Origin: Purpureocillium takamizusanense
Taxonomy: Eukaryota; Ascomycota; Sordariomycetes; Hypocreales; Ophiocordycipitaceae
DNA length: 64,000 nucleotides
Reading direction: 5' to 3'
NCBI RefSeq assembly: GCF_022605165.1
Contig: NC_063074.1
Span: forward strand, 2,011,501-2,075,500
Both the position numbers and the translations under genes were made by a program. Numbering within the stretch: position 1 is the first letter of the stretch; each line of letters begins with the position of its first letter. The notes under the pieces are model-generated. The model was not told where the DNA came from. It saw nothing but the letters and a program-made list of their open reading frames with translations, and did no database searches. Below, one piece after another: positions 1 to 11,788 of this stretch.

Positions 1-3000
1 CCAACGATTGGCCAGATGGTGTGGAAAGGCACTTGGCCCAGGGGAGCGAGGCGAGGCAGCGAGCGGTTGCAGAAATTCAGGGTCCAGTTGGGGGGACACA
101 CCAATGGTTTTGCGTGAACCAGCCGCCCAAGCTTTCTGGCGGGAGGGACCAGCCGCTTGCTGGAGCGTGTCCCTGCGCTCGACCGCGACCCAAGCAGATG
201 CCGGAGCTTGGGGGGGCCGTCCCAAGCGTCCCTCTGAGTCAAGGGGGTTCCCATCGGGAGCCCACGCTATCCCAGAGACGGAGATCGGCTGGCATCTCGT
301 GCGTTGAGCTCTGTGGATTCATGGCCGGCACAACATGCTCACGGTGCTCCAGTCGCCCTGCATGGGCTCCACGGCCCCATCATCAGCCTGAACTGTGTTG
401 CTTTCCACCTGTCTCGAGGTTGTTGCACGGCGCGACATCAGGCTCGCGTGCGTCTTCATGCGCCACGACAACATCGTGAACGCTCATCGTCGTGCCCCTT
501 GCCCATGGCGCTAGGGCTGAGGCGGCATCCATCCAGCCCTCAGGAGGCATCGCACAAGACGTGCAGCACCGTGGCTGTTTGGTTGGCCGAAAGACGAGCC
601 GCATCGCAAGCACGCAGCTTTTGGAGGGAGGGGGGGTGGTAGGGCGTGTTCCTGCAACGCCCTCCCTCCTCGAGCACAGGCTGGAGATGCAAGTATCGGT
701 ACTGTACCAGGGTTGCAAGCCATCGCGATGGCGCGGCTGCTGGCGCTGGCGCACAGGTGGAGGTTGCTCATGGAGGTTATTGCCTGGTGGTGGGTAGCTC
801 AGATGGGGCCAAAGTTTTTTTTTCTGGTCGGCTGACAAGCCAGCCATCTTGGTTCCCGTTGCGATTCTCATCAACTACAGCCGTTATCGGACACGGTAGC
901 ACCTGTGCACCGCCGGCGGGCAATCCGAAAGGCATTGCGGCCACAGCTGACGCGAGAGCATGAAACCAACCCACAATGGCTTGACCATGTGATGCAGCAA
1001 GTACGTTCGACACGAGGAGAGGAGCCGTAGCGGTGAGGTTCTCTTCTCACAAGTAGGCCTTTGACGGGCATCCACGGACGACGAAAATGTTCCGGTCACG
1101 ATGATTCTCGTGCACTGTATCCCATGGGCGCCGCCGCCGCCGAGGAGACGGACAAAATCGCACCGGTTGCCAGCTCATCAGTTATGGCACCTGGTGGAGG
1201 GTAGTTTGGCTGCGGCGACAATGTACAAGATGCCACAATGAGCTCCCCGCATTCTGGCGGACGCCTGCTAAAAGCGTGCAGCGTTCCTTAGCACGAGATT
1301 CCCCAGGTTCCACGGCTCGGAATGGTGTTCTTTGTCGAAGCAGGGGTCTTCGTCCCGTATCGGGTCCCTGGGTCCCTCTGGCACTATACCCAGATGTCAA
1401 TCTTGCGTGGAGCTTGTTGTTTTGGGCTTCGGCTTCCACGCCCACACGGCCCTAGCCCTCCTTGTGTCCGTGCCCGGTAGGAGGCCATGGTCGAGTGGCG
1501 CCGCCGCTTCAGGCACCGAAGCCAAGGTGGAAGGCGAGAAAGAAGCCAGTGTGAAGATATTTCCGGCCAACTTCCGATCCACAGCCGTTGAGGCCGACGA
1601 CGACCCTGCCCACCGCCGGTCTCGACCGCAGTCCTCGCGGGGCAGCCGTGTTGGTCGCCGGTCGTGGTTGGGGGGGGGGTTTGATGACATGCAATGGAGA
1701 AGCGCGCTCTCCAGGCGGATACGCCGCCGCGCATACGCCTTCTCGGCGACCCAGGGGCACATTCACGACAGTTCGCGTAATGCTATCACTAGACCGGGTG
1801 GAGGACGTGGAGGCCGACCGGCCAGCCGAGCAGGGAGCGCGGAAACTCGGGGGGGTCCAGGGCGCGGTCCTGGACGGTCGAGGCCATCGTGACGGTGAGA
1901 TGTGGCCGCTCGGAGCGGCGGCGGCAGGTGAAGCCAAAGGGGTCGGTCAGCAGTATCAGTCGCAGTTTGGCTTGGTGATACGAAGTAGCGCTCCCACCCT
2001 TTCAGCAATTGCGTGTTTGTTGCTGGAGCCACATGGGTCTCTTTCTGTTCTCGGGAGCTTGTGGAGGGGTCTTAATTGGGGGGGTGCGAGCAGAGCAGAG
2101 GGGGCCAAGAGCCACCGATGGGGCGTAAAATTGGAGAAGTGTGTTGTCGAAACTTCCATGGCAACAAGACCATGTTCAACATGAAATCATGAGAGCCACT
2201 TGGTGCTGAAGTTTGGCATCCGTGCCAGGACTTGATGCGCCCAAGATCTCGATTTGCACCGATTCACTACCGCGATGTGCAGCGACTAAGGAGGTTATGG
2301 TCCGTCAATGATGCAACAAGACGTCAAAGTGTGTAGTGAAAATCCAGGGGCACATCAACATCGATGCGGCTCAGGAGCTCCGAAGTGATCATCATTCCTG
2401 TGCATCCTTGGGCGACGGTGTGGCTGGCGACAGCGACTCTTTATTTTTGGACTTGTTGGAGCGCGGGAAGAGATGGTGGTGGTGGCCGCTGGCTTCCCGG
2501 CAAACCGGCTTCATCAGACTATCGTGGCCTGGCGCATGGCGTGCTGGTCCTGTCGGGTTGCGCGGTCCGGCTGGGACTGACAGATGGCGGCGCTTCCTGA
2601 GGCACGGACCAAGCGCGCGACACAACTCGGGCGCAATGCGACCGAGATTTCGGGGTCTAGCTCGCGGGTGTCGCAAGAAGGAAAGGGCATCTTGCTTGAA
2701 GCCTGCATTGAGCTTTCTTGACGAGCAAGAGCACTCTTGATGAGGCCGCTACCTAACAATGGGTGGGTACTTTATTAGGCATCGCACCTACCCAAACGCC
2801 CAATGAACTAACGGAAGGTACTGTACCCAACAGCATCATATGGGGATCACCTGTACGAAGTATGCAACAGCGTTGTTTGTCCCTTGGGGTCAAACATCAC
2901 CTCATCCGTGGGAGGTAATGAGGGCGTGCTCGCTTTGAGTGGCGCGGCGGAAGCAATCAGCCGACCGGAGGAGGCGTGCAAACCCCTTGCACAGCCAGCT

Positions 3001-3499
3001 GCACAGACGACACCACCATGTTCATCCGGAAGAAAGCGAGGCAGCGACTTTTTGGCGTTTCCGTTGCTTTGGTGTGCCAAGCGAGGGGCACGGCATGGAG
3101 GGGGGAAGGACAGGACAGGTTGGCGCATGCTGCGGGAACCAACTCTGCGTCTGCGGGTGGCGCCACAGCGCGGCCGCAGAAGGTTTGGCTGCGAGAGTGG
3201 TGGCATGCATGGCAAGGTATGTGGATGAGCGGGAAGGAAAGGAGGGGGGGGGGGAGGGGGGCGAGCGGCGGCCGAGGGAAAAAGTTCGAGCAAGCCAAGG
3301 GCAGATGAGGGGAGGGGCGTGTGCGCACGCTGGTCTTTGTCCTGCTCCGGGTGAATTTCCGACCGTCGCCAGCTGGCGCAGGCACACAGGCGCAAGCGCA
3401 GGAGCACTGGCGCAGAAGCAGAAGCAGCAGGAAGGAGGCAGGAGCAGGTGGAGAGGAAGCAGCCCGTGCAGCAAGGAGCAGCAACAGGAGCAGCGGCGG

Positions 3500-3531
<32 letters not shown>

Positions 3532-4637
3532 GCAGGCACAACAAGTACCGGTACCGGCTCCGGATCCAACATCGCTTGCGTGCATGGGATGGGGTGGTCC
3601 ATGCACTCTGCCCTGCCCTGCCCACGCCAAATGCCATGTCCATGCCTTGCCATGCGTGGGCAAGGGCTGCCATGCGACCGGGGTGCTTCTCCCGCCGCAC
3701 TCCATCCGTGACTGTTTGCTCGTCGGCGCTCCGGCGCAACAAAGCAGCTTTTGCCTTTGCGCCTGCTTCGCCGCGTCGTGGAACTCGACGTGGACCTTGA
3801 TGCCGCGATTGCAGAGGTATGACTGTTTCTGCCCTCCCAAGCCTCCCCCCTCCCCTCCGTCCTGGCTAGTTTGGGTGTGTTCCTCCCACCCTCTCCGTGA
3901 CAATTTGCCCCCCACCGGGCTCCAAAGGCTCCAGCACCAGCACCCGCCGGTCGCGGTGCGGTGGCACTAGGTATCGTGAGGTGTCGGCTCCGCGTGTGTC
4001 TCCGTCGACCACGGCGTGGCTCAAGTGATGGATAGTATAAGAAAGAAACCTCGCCCACCCGCCCTCTGCGTGGCAGATCATGTCGTCGGCCCATCGTCAG
4101 TCTTCCCGAGCTGCCACGAGCATCATCCCCTCATCACTGTGCCCGCTCTTCCCTGCCCTGGCCGGGCCTAATTTATAATCCTCCTATTTCTAATACACGC
4201 CCGCGCCGCTTGCTTCTTGTATCATCTGCCTCGTCTTTTACGCCCTTGCTGCCATTTCGCCATCGGATCGTTCACGATTTTCCTCTTACGTCTAATTGCC
4301 CCCTCTCGCGCTGCTCCAATAGGCTTCTGCGCCCTCGGACATTACCCTCGGGAACAAGTCATCGGTCGCACTTGACGCGTTCCAGCTACCGTCTTATTGG
4401 TTCTTGGTTGGCACCATCGCCGTTGCAGTCGAAGCGAGGCTACGAACTGCTCTTCCGCAAGCCTGGCTTGGCCAAGAGCGCCCCTCATCTTCTCGTGGCC
4501 ATAAGACGCTGCACCCGCGCGCAAAGCCTGGTCCCAATTGATCGAGCTCGAGAAACGGCCTGTCTTGAGCGCCTTGTCATCTGCATTGCAACTGCGGATA
4601 CGCTCTCTCTCGTCCAGGAACGGGGAAACGAGCCAAG
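1..4637. other. Gene-free stretch upstream of the arrestin-like gene
   Basis: I find no gene that I can support here. Open frames exist on both strands, including long ones at 2847-4094 (-) and 2939-3970 (+), but they overlap one another, are low in complexity and resemble no family. The stretch has many runs of G and a CAG-rich tract near 3.5 kb. From about 4140 to 4637 the plus strand becomes pyrimidine-rich with an AT-rich TTTATAAT-like word near 4170, which suits the promoter and 5' UTR of the gene starting at 4638. Confidence 0.5.
3414..3543 (+). repeat. CAG/CAA-rich imperfect trinucleotide tract
   Basis: Purine-rich imperfect CAG, CAA and CGG trinucleotides, purest between about 3491 and 3536. 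The tract is open in several frames (Gln/Ala/Ser on plus, Leu/Cys/Ala on minus), which explains the long low-complexity open frames overlapping it. No coding role is supported. Confidence 0.8.
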
Positions 4638-6128
4638 ATGCCCAGCCCACCTACCGCAGGCGGCCTCGGGCCTCGTGTCGGAGGCCGCTCCAAGCCTGCT
4701 GCCCAGCAGAAGCTGACGATTGACATCAAAATCGACCGACACTTCAACTCCAAGGTCTATACGTCAGGGTCGACCATCGCGGGACAGGCCACAGTCAAGA
4801 TGCAGCGAGACACTCCGTTCGACGACATTGACATCATCTTCACTGGCATTGCGGCAACTCGCCTTGACTTCGTCCAGCAATATCCCTCGCACTCGTTTCG
4901 CCCCTTCATGAAGCTGCGTATGCCAATTCCGTCCTCTTCCATCCCCGATTCCAGGGTGTTTGAAGCCGGGAAGGCCTACTCCATTCCCTTCCACTTCGTT
5001 GTCCCGCACCAGCTCACCCTGGGCGCCTGCAACCACCACTGCAGCAGTCCCGCTGTCCGGGAGCAGCACTTGCGCCCTCCTCCAACGGTGGGCTTCTGGG
5101 AGGCCGACGATCAGGCGCCGGAGATGGCGCAGGTCGAGTACGCCATCAAGGCGAGAGCATACCGTAGAGCTGAAGATGGCAGTTCGACCAAGTTTATGGA
5201 GGGGTATCACATGGTCAAGGTTCTTCCTGCGCAACCCGAAGACGCGCCCCTCGACATCACATCCAAGGATGAGCGATACAACTTGTCCAAGTCAAAGACG
5301 ATCCGCAAAAACCTGTTCGCCGCCAAGGCCGGCAAGTTGACTGCCACGGTCTCGCAGCCCCGCGCCGTGATGCTCGCTGCTGACGGGCACGGTGCGGCGA
5401 GCTCGGCTGCCAGGATTGAACTTCGCTTTGCTCCCACGTCGGCGGAAACAGCTCCTCCCAAGATCAATTCCATCTCGGGCAAAATCACGGCCGCCACCTT
5501 CTTTGGCGCTGCTCCTACGGACCTATTGCCAAACTTGGGAAGCCGCGCGGCGTACACGGCGAACCCTTCGCTCAGCTACACGACCACCAACACACTTTTC
5601 TCCAACCCCATTGACAAGATGGGTTGGCAGCAGCGAAACACGAGCGGTCGACGTGACTCTGGCTACTCGAGTCTCGGTGTCGAGGAAGATGCTTCCGAGA
5701 CGGACTGCTCCGAAAGCCGTGGACGCGTCGGCAAGAGCAAGAACTCCAAAAAATGCCCGATCCAGCACCTAGCTGTCCTCGAGGTTCCCTTTAGCATCCC
5801 GATGACGAATCGAAAGATCTTTCTGCCGACCTTTCACTCTTGCCTAATTTCTCGAACATACACGCTGCACCTCAGCCTGTCTGTTGGGCCAACCAATGCT
5901 GCCATGACGCTAGCAGTCCCTTTGCAGATTGGTGTGGAAACCACACACGAACCGCACTTCGACGACGGCTTGCCGAGTTTCGACACTGCCATGGCAGAGG
6001 ATGAGGATGCCGACATTGATGCGCATCTGCAGCCACGCCTTTTCCGAATTCCCGAAATGATCGCTCAGAGCAACAACCTGCTCCCTGGCTATGAGGAATT
6101 CGGCCGACGGACTGTTGCAGTCGCTTAA
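4638..6128 (+). CDS. Arrestin-like (ART-type) trafficking adaptor
   Basis: Single-exon gene for 496 residues. Arrestin-related proteins bind membrane transporters and receptors and recruit the Rsp5-type ubiquitin ligase for endocytosis. Residues of about 25-190 read as an arrestin N domain (KLTIDIKIDRHFNSKVYTSG, then a stretch on FVVPHQL). A disordered Ser/Arg-rich middle follows around 310-370, and a second beta-rich lobe (LEVPFSIP, LHLSLSVGP) lies at about 375-440. Near the C-terminus an LPGY motif (about residue 485) matches the LPxY form of PY motif used to bind WW-domain ubiquitin ligases. The start is the first in-frame ATG with an AAGATGCC context. The fold is clear; the exact paralogue and cargo are not. 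The ligase link is inferred from the motif. Confidence 0.82.
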   Translation: MPSPPTAGGLGPRVGGRSKPAAQQKLTIDIKIDRHFNSKVYTSGSTIAGQATVKMQRDTPFDDIDIIFTGIAATRLDFVQQYPSHSFRPFMKLRMPIPSSSIPDSRVFEAGKAYSIPFHFVVPHQLTLGACNHHCSSPAVREQHLRPPPTVGFWEADDQAPEMAQVEYAIKARAYRRAEDGSSTKFMEGYHMVKVLPAQPEDAPLDITSKDERYNLSKSKTIRKNLFAAKAGKLTATVSQPRAVMLAADGHGAASSAARIELRFAPTSAETAPPKINSISGKITAATFFGAAPTDLLPNLGSRAAYTANPSLSYTTTNTLFSNPIDKMGWQQRNTSGRRDSGYSSLGVEEDASETDCSESRGRVGKSKNSKKCPIQHLAVLEVPFSIPMTNRKIFLPTFHSCLISRTYTLHLSLSVGPTNAAMTLAVPLQIGVETTHEPHFDDGLPSFDTAMAEDEDADIDAHLQPRLFRIPEMIAQSNNLLPGYEEFGRRTVAVA

Positions 6129-8257
6129 ACAGAAACGTCGACGACGCCTTGTCTTACTTCGATTTGCCGGCACCTATTGCTTTTCTTTACCTTTTTCTCT
6201 TGGGTTTTAATAGGGTTACCTGGTCTGGGTGAGCCCGGGGGTGGCACGAGGTAATTATTTGCTTTTAGCGACTTACGACTACTTACAAATCCTGTCCGTG
6301 CTTTCACATCATGTCTCTGTCCCCAAAAGCGTCTTTTGCAACGAACCTTGCTTTTTCATCATACGTTCATCATGGTCTCTGTTGTCTTCATTTGGGTGGC
6401 TTTTGCTAGCAGTTGCTTGAGGAAAGGACTCTGATATGCTTTAGAGCGCGGCGTTCTCGCATCGGGTGAATGGTGTGCACGCGTGATGAGGGTGATTGCA
6501 CGTTTGCAGGAATCATGATTGACGATGATAATGATGATGGGTACATTCAATGACAGAGGGTGATGCGGCTACCTTGAGCTCGATGGCACTCGAGAAGGTA
6601 GGCGCAGTGAGATTGATAATATATTACAACTGTTCGACGAGCTCGCTCCAGCATCCCGGATCTTTCTCTGCCCGGTTTCCTTCCTGACGTATCCTTTAAT
6701 AGTAGGCCACGGAAGACGTGGCAAACGCTGCGTTGCGAGTCTTGGGTCAACATGCAGGCCTTTGTACGGATGACAGCAAAGCCAAGCCAATACCTAAAAT
6801 GCCCAGGGCGGAAACGTGTCTTATCATGAACGACGTGTACAAGACATGCAGCTCGCGTTGTCGAACAATGGAGCAGGTTTGGCGGCGGTTGCAACGCGAT
6901 CTGCGAAGCAGCAAACCCTCGCACGCGACCCTGGGGGAAAAAGTATCAATCGGGCCAACTTCGCCATGAGTCCGTGTGATGAAACTGATTTCTCACGTAG
7001 CGATCGTGACAGCAGCCGATGGGGACACCCAGTGCAGAGCGTCCCGGTGCCAAGCATTTCGGCCGCCAGGTGATGCTTGTTTAACGGGGCATCGTACCGC
7101 GCCTCATACGAAGCACGAAATGGGTGTCTCTCCGTGTCGCACGAAGATGGAGTCGGGCAGACCGGGGGGGCATTGGGGGCCAGGGAGCCACGATGCAAGG
7201 TCCAACCGCCAGAGCACGGAGCTCGATGATTGGATGGGCGGGGCCGCAGACGGGCCTTCAGGCCGCTGAAGCACCGGCGGGAGGCACTGGGAACCCCACT
7301 GGAGTCAGTTAGCAGGGGAGCCAAGGACTGGCGGGCTCTTTTGCTGGCCCGGCATCGCTGGGGCGGCGGGGGGCGGGCCCAGTGCTCGCGGCGCAGCACC
7401 CTGGTTGAATGCCACCGATCGCCAACGGCACACGAGGCTAGGTGCGATTCGAGACGGGCCCGGCAAAGCCGCGGCTAACAGCTTCGCTTGCTGCTAGCAC
7501 CGAGTTTCAGTATATGACATTAGAATTCCAGATGAGCTTCCAGACCATACCATGTACCATACCACGACCGCAAGCGTCCACCTGCACGAGCCAATGCCCC
7601 CCCGGCCGTCCCCAAGTGCCTTATCTCGCTCTCCATCAGTTGCTGAGTCCTCTCACCCCTTGCTATTGCCCCCGGGTCATCTTTCTCCATCCCGATCTTC
7701 CTTCTGCTCCCATCTGCATACTCGCGCTGTGCACTCGACATTGACCGTGCTTGCCAACGATTCAACGAGGCCCTTCGACCTCCGTTGCTTTTTCCCAGAC
7801 TCACCCGACCTTGTCTGCCAGCTCGGCCGAAGGGCGACGATCACTGTGCGTCTCGGTGCCTCTCGACTGGGAACGACGCCCCCTCAAAGGGCACCCCTGT
7901 TCCGCGCTGTTTCGCACGTTGTGGTGAAGCCGCGCTCGCGAGCACGTTGACCACGGCACTCGGTGCCGATTACACTCGTTTATTCCGTCCATCTTCTGCA
8001 AGACTCGTGCACCGTCGGTTGTGCGAGTCTCGGGCATCTTGGTGCCAGCTGCTGCGACGTCGACCGCCCAACGCCATTGACAGCGAGCGCTTCCCGACCG
8101 CCCGCCCAACGTCGTTGTACGAAGTACGACGTTACAGAAGAACCCGCTTCCCGTTTCGAGCCACAAATTGAGACGCCCAAGAGCATTGTGAAGCGGAAAC
8201 ATTTCCTGCGACAAGCCCACGGCAATTGAAGCAAGACGACATCAGACGACCGCTGCC
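6129..8257. other. Intergenic: arrestin 3' end and EMP70 promoter/5' UTR
   Basis: No gene supported in about 2.1 kb. It holds a short GAT/AAT-rich tract near 6517-6540. The last kilobase is C- and CT-rich, as is common in fungal 5' UTRs, and contains one copy of the word GTACGAAGTAC at about 8115. Open frames at 7552-7950 and 7785-8171 overlap and look random. Confidence 0.5.
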
Positions 8258-10557
8258 ATGGTCCCGGCGTTGAAGGCCGGGCTCAGCGGCCTGCTGTCTC
8301 TGCTGCTGCTGACGCCCGCGGATGCATTCTATATCCCAGGTAGGACGCGTTGGGCTCCTGGCGGCCCATGCCAGAACCCGCGATATGCGCAGATGTGCTG
8401 ATACATGTTGCGCAGGATGGTCCATCAAGAGCTACAAGGAGGGCAGTCAATTGCCTCTGCTGGTCAACAAAGTGTATTCGGACAACACGCAGCTCCAGTA
8501 TGCCTACTACAATCTCCCTTTCGTCTGCCCCCCAACGGGCAAGTCCAAGGCCGGCGGTGGTCTGCTTAGCGGGCAGAGCATTCCGCTGAACCTCGGCGAA
8601 GTCCTCCGTGGCGACCGCATCATGGCCTCCGACATGGAACTGGAAATGGGCAAGGACAAGGCGTGCAATTTTCTTTGCAACAAGGAAATTTCGCGTAGTG
8701 ATCTCCGACGCGCCAAGGAAATGGTCCGCGACGGCTACGTCACAGAGTGGATTGTTGACAACCTCCCCGGCGCGACGAGCTTCGTGACGAGCGACAAGAC
8801 CAAGAAATACTATGCAGCTGGGTTCAAGCTCGGATACACAGAGCTCTCGTCGACCACCGGCAAGGCCCGATACTTCCTGCACAACCACCACACCATCGTG
8901 ATTCGATACCGCAAAGCGCCCGGAAAGGCGGGCGAAAGGGGCGAGAGGCTCGTCGTCGGATTCGAGGTCTACCCTAAGAGTGTTGGCCGCGACAATCGTA
9001 GGGACAGCTCTGGTTGCCCTATGGACTTGCAGCACGTCTCCGGCGGGTTTGAGCTTTACATGGCAGCCAACAAGACGAGCGATATCGCTGCGCGATACCC
9101 CGACTCGTCCTACTACCCAGACGCTCTAGAGGACGACGAGAGTGAGGGAGGCTCGCTCACTATACCGTATTCATACTCGGTCTACTTCCGCGAGGACGAC
9201 GGCATCGAGTGGTCTCATCGGTGGGATCTTTACTTCGTGAATCAAGAAGAAGGCTCGCGCATCCACTGGCTGGCCATTGTCAACTCGCTCATCATTTGCG
9301 GCCTGTTGACGGGTATCGTCATGATAATCCTGGCCAAGACTATCCGCACGGATATCAAGGCATACAAGGACGCCACCATGGAGGATGGCAAACTGAGGCG
9401 GAAGAAGCCCCGATCTGGCGCGCGCTCACCCAAGGAAAAGACGCCCGGCCTTCTCGATCAGGGCACAGATGTTGACAATGATGTTGACTTGTCCGAGGAC
9501 GATGAGGCGCTCGAGGATGTTACGGGCTGGAAGCTTCTCCACGCGGACGTGTTCCGCAAGCCAAGCTGTGGAAACCTCTTGGCACCCCTCGTGGGCTCGG
9601 GTATGCAGCTGCTCTTCATGGCAATCGGCCTAGTGCTGCTGAGTGCCCTGGGCATCCTTAACCCGAGCTTTCGGGGCGGCTTCATCAGCGTGGGCGTTGG
9701 CCTATTCATCTTCGCGGGCGTCTTCTCCGGGTATTTCTCTGCGCGAGTGTTCAAGAGCTTCGACGGCAAGAACTACAGAGCTAATGCGCTGGTGACAGCG
9801 CTGCTGTTCCCTGGGCTGACGTTTGGTCTCGTCTTCATCCTGAACCTCTTTGTGTGGGCGCAGGCGTCGAGCACCGCGATTCCGTTCGGGACTTTGATGG
9901 CGATGCTTCTGCTGTGGCTGTGCGTGCAGGTGCCACTCGTGCTGGCAGGGTCGTACTACGGGTATGTCAAGGCCGGCGCTTGGGAGCACCCGACGCGGAC
10001 GGCAGCGGTGGCGCGGCAGATCCCGAACCAGGCGTGGTACATCAAGTCGCTGCAGTCGGTTCTGCTGGCAGGCCTGATTCCGTTCGCCGTCATCTTTATC
10101 GAACTGCTATTCGTGTTCCAGTCCGTGTGGCAGGACAAGAGTGGGTACTACTACGTGTTTGGGTTCTTGGCGATGGTGTCCGTCATCTTGGTGGTGACGA
10201 TTGCCGAGGTGACGGTGGTGACGATCTACATCCAGCTGTGCTCGGAGAACTACCACTGGTGGTGGCAGTCGTTCCTGGTCGGCGGCGGCAGCGCCGTGTG
10301 GGTGTTTGGGTACTGCATCTGGTACTACACGTTCAAGCTGCACATTAGCGGTTTCGTGAGCAGCCTACTCTTCTTCACGTACAGTTTCATGGCTTGCTGC
10401 GTGTACGGCCTACTGACGGGAACGGTGGGGTTCCTGAGCGCGTACGCTTTTGTGCGGCGGATATACGGGTAAGTGATGGATGACCCTCTACCCTTAGAGT
10501 CTGCGTGGGAGGTCGTGATCTAACTCATTGCGCTGCAGGGCGATCAAGGTGGACTAA
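8258..10557 (+). CDS. EMP70/TM9SF (nonaspanin) endomembrane protein
   Basis: Exons 8258-8339, 8416-10468 and 10539-10557; 717 residues. Nonaspanins are nine-span proteins of the Golgi and endosomes that help sort membrane proteins. Exon 1 encodes a signal peptide ending in ADAFYIP, and the split Gly joins it to WSIKSY, the usual start of the mature luminal domain. The luminal part runs to about residue 305, with the family signature EWIVDNLPGATSF. The first membrane span is at about 312-333 (NSLIICGLLTGIVMIILAKT), followed by an acidic loop, GWKLLHADVFRKP, and eight more spans. The tiny last exon adds the C-terminal IKVD; a KxD/E tail binds COPI and retains these proteins in the Golgi. Without that exon the protein would lack the retention signal. 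Yeast has three paralogues; this one reads most like Emp70. Confidence 0.93.
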
Positions 10558-11788
10558 TGACAGCCGCCGGTAATATCTTTTCTTAATATTTGGGCCCATT
10601 TCAAAACATCAGCGACATGGTCACTCCTTGGAATATATACAGGCGCCGATTCTTACCTTCATTTGGGCATCTTGTGTGGGGAACCTCGAGTAACGTGGCT
10701 CCATACGGCGTCGGAACGAGCTGGAATTCAGCATGCGTGGGAGTCGGACAGAGACTGGCGTTGAAAGCTCCATGTTTGGTTTAGGAGGAACGCGCACACG
10801 CACATGCACAAACATTAGCAGAGACATATGATTCTTGGTGATGGTACAGTACTTGCTGTAATGGGGAAGCGCATTTTGGAGTTGTAGCCTCTACGGCAGA
10901 GCAAACGGCTGGTGCATGCATGGGAGCAGGAGCGCTGCGGCCTCTTGTTCGACACAATCAAATAATGCCACAATGACACGAGACTGATTATATTGAGCGT
11001 GAGGGTCTCCAGACGGTGGATGACAATAACAATCATGGTTGTGCTGACTCGACGCATTCAGTCCAGCAGCTGTTCTGGCGTTGACTACTTGGTAGCTACT
11101 ATTGCCTACTCCGAGCATGGCGTCCGAGATACGGAACCAAGCAAGGATACAAGCACGCCGTGGCTCGTCTCTCACATTCCCATTGAGATGAAAGCGCCAT
11201 GTCATCGAAGCGTCAAGAAAGGCGTCTTTGTCATGGAAGGGCGCAAATATTATTGACATATATGACAACCTGCGACGCTTCGCATCCGCCGCCCAGTGAC
11301 GGCTCAGTGTGGCCAGGATGGCGTCGGCGCGGGGCACTCCTGGCGTCAGCGTTCCGCAGGGATTCCGAACCAACGGTTCCGCTTTCCGCGTCCCCAGTCT
11401 TTCCGGGGAACCTCTATACTGCATACGTAGGTACTGTAGTTGCCCACGACGCTACTAACGTTAGTATCCGTCTACAATGCCTGCCTGCCTGGCCCCCCTT
11501 TCGCCAACAGAGGTGGGGATGCGGCAAAGGACCTGAGCGCCACGCTCTCACCGGGCCCGCCGACGTCGGTAGTGATACGTAACTCGGTATATAAAAGGGA
11601 CGCGATGCGGGAAAGGAGGGGGGTATCAGTGGGAGGACCGATCGACACGGACGGCGCGTGGATCGGAAGCTGGTATCGTTGCGTGGACGCTTTTTCTGGA
11701 CTTCTCCTTCTCTTCTGCCTTTTTTTTTTTCGTTTTGTGTGCGTGCAAAAAGTCGGAGAATACAGGGGGCGAAACAAAGATCAACAAA
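10558..11788. other. Intergenic: EMP70 3' end and decarboxylase promoter
   Basis: No gene supported. The right half contains a clear TATA box at 11590-11597 for the following gene. The region just upstream of the ATG is rich in T (a run of about ten at 11721-11730), typical of a fungal 5' UTR. Confidence 0.55.
11590..11597 (+). promoter_or_regulatory. TATA box of the decarboxylase gene
   Basis: TATAAAAG about 190 bases upstream of the ATG at 11789. Strong TATA boxes are uncommon at fungal housekeeping genes and usually mark regulated promoters, so inducible expression is likely (inference). Confidence 0.6.

Noticed and set aside
2939..3970. 343-codon plus-strand open frame
   Set aside because: Same tract read on the other strand; poly-Gln/Arg composition without any recognisable family and no start context.
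2847..4094. 415-codon minus-strand open frame
   Set aside because: Low-complexity, overlaps equally long frames on the other strand, driven by a CAG/CTG tract and CT-rich promoter DNA; no domain.
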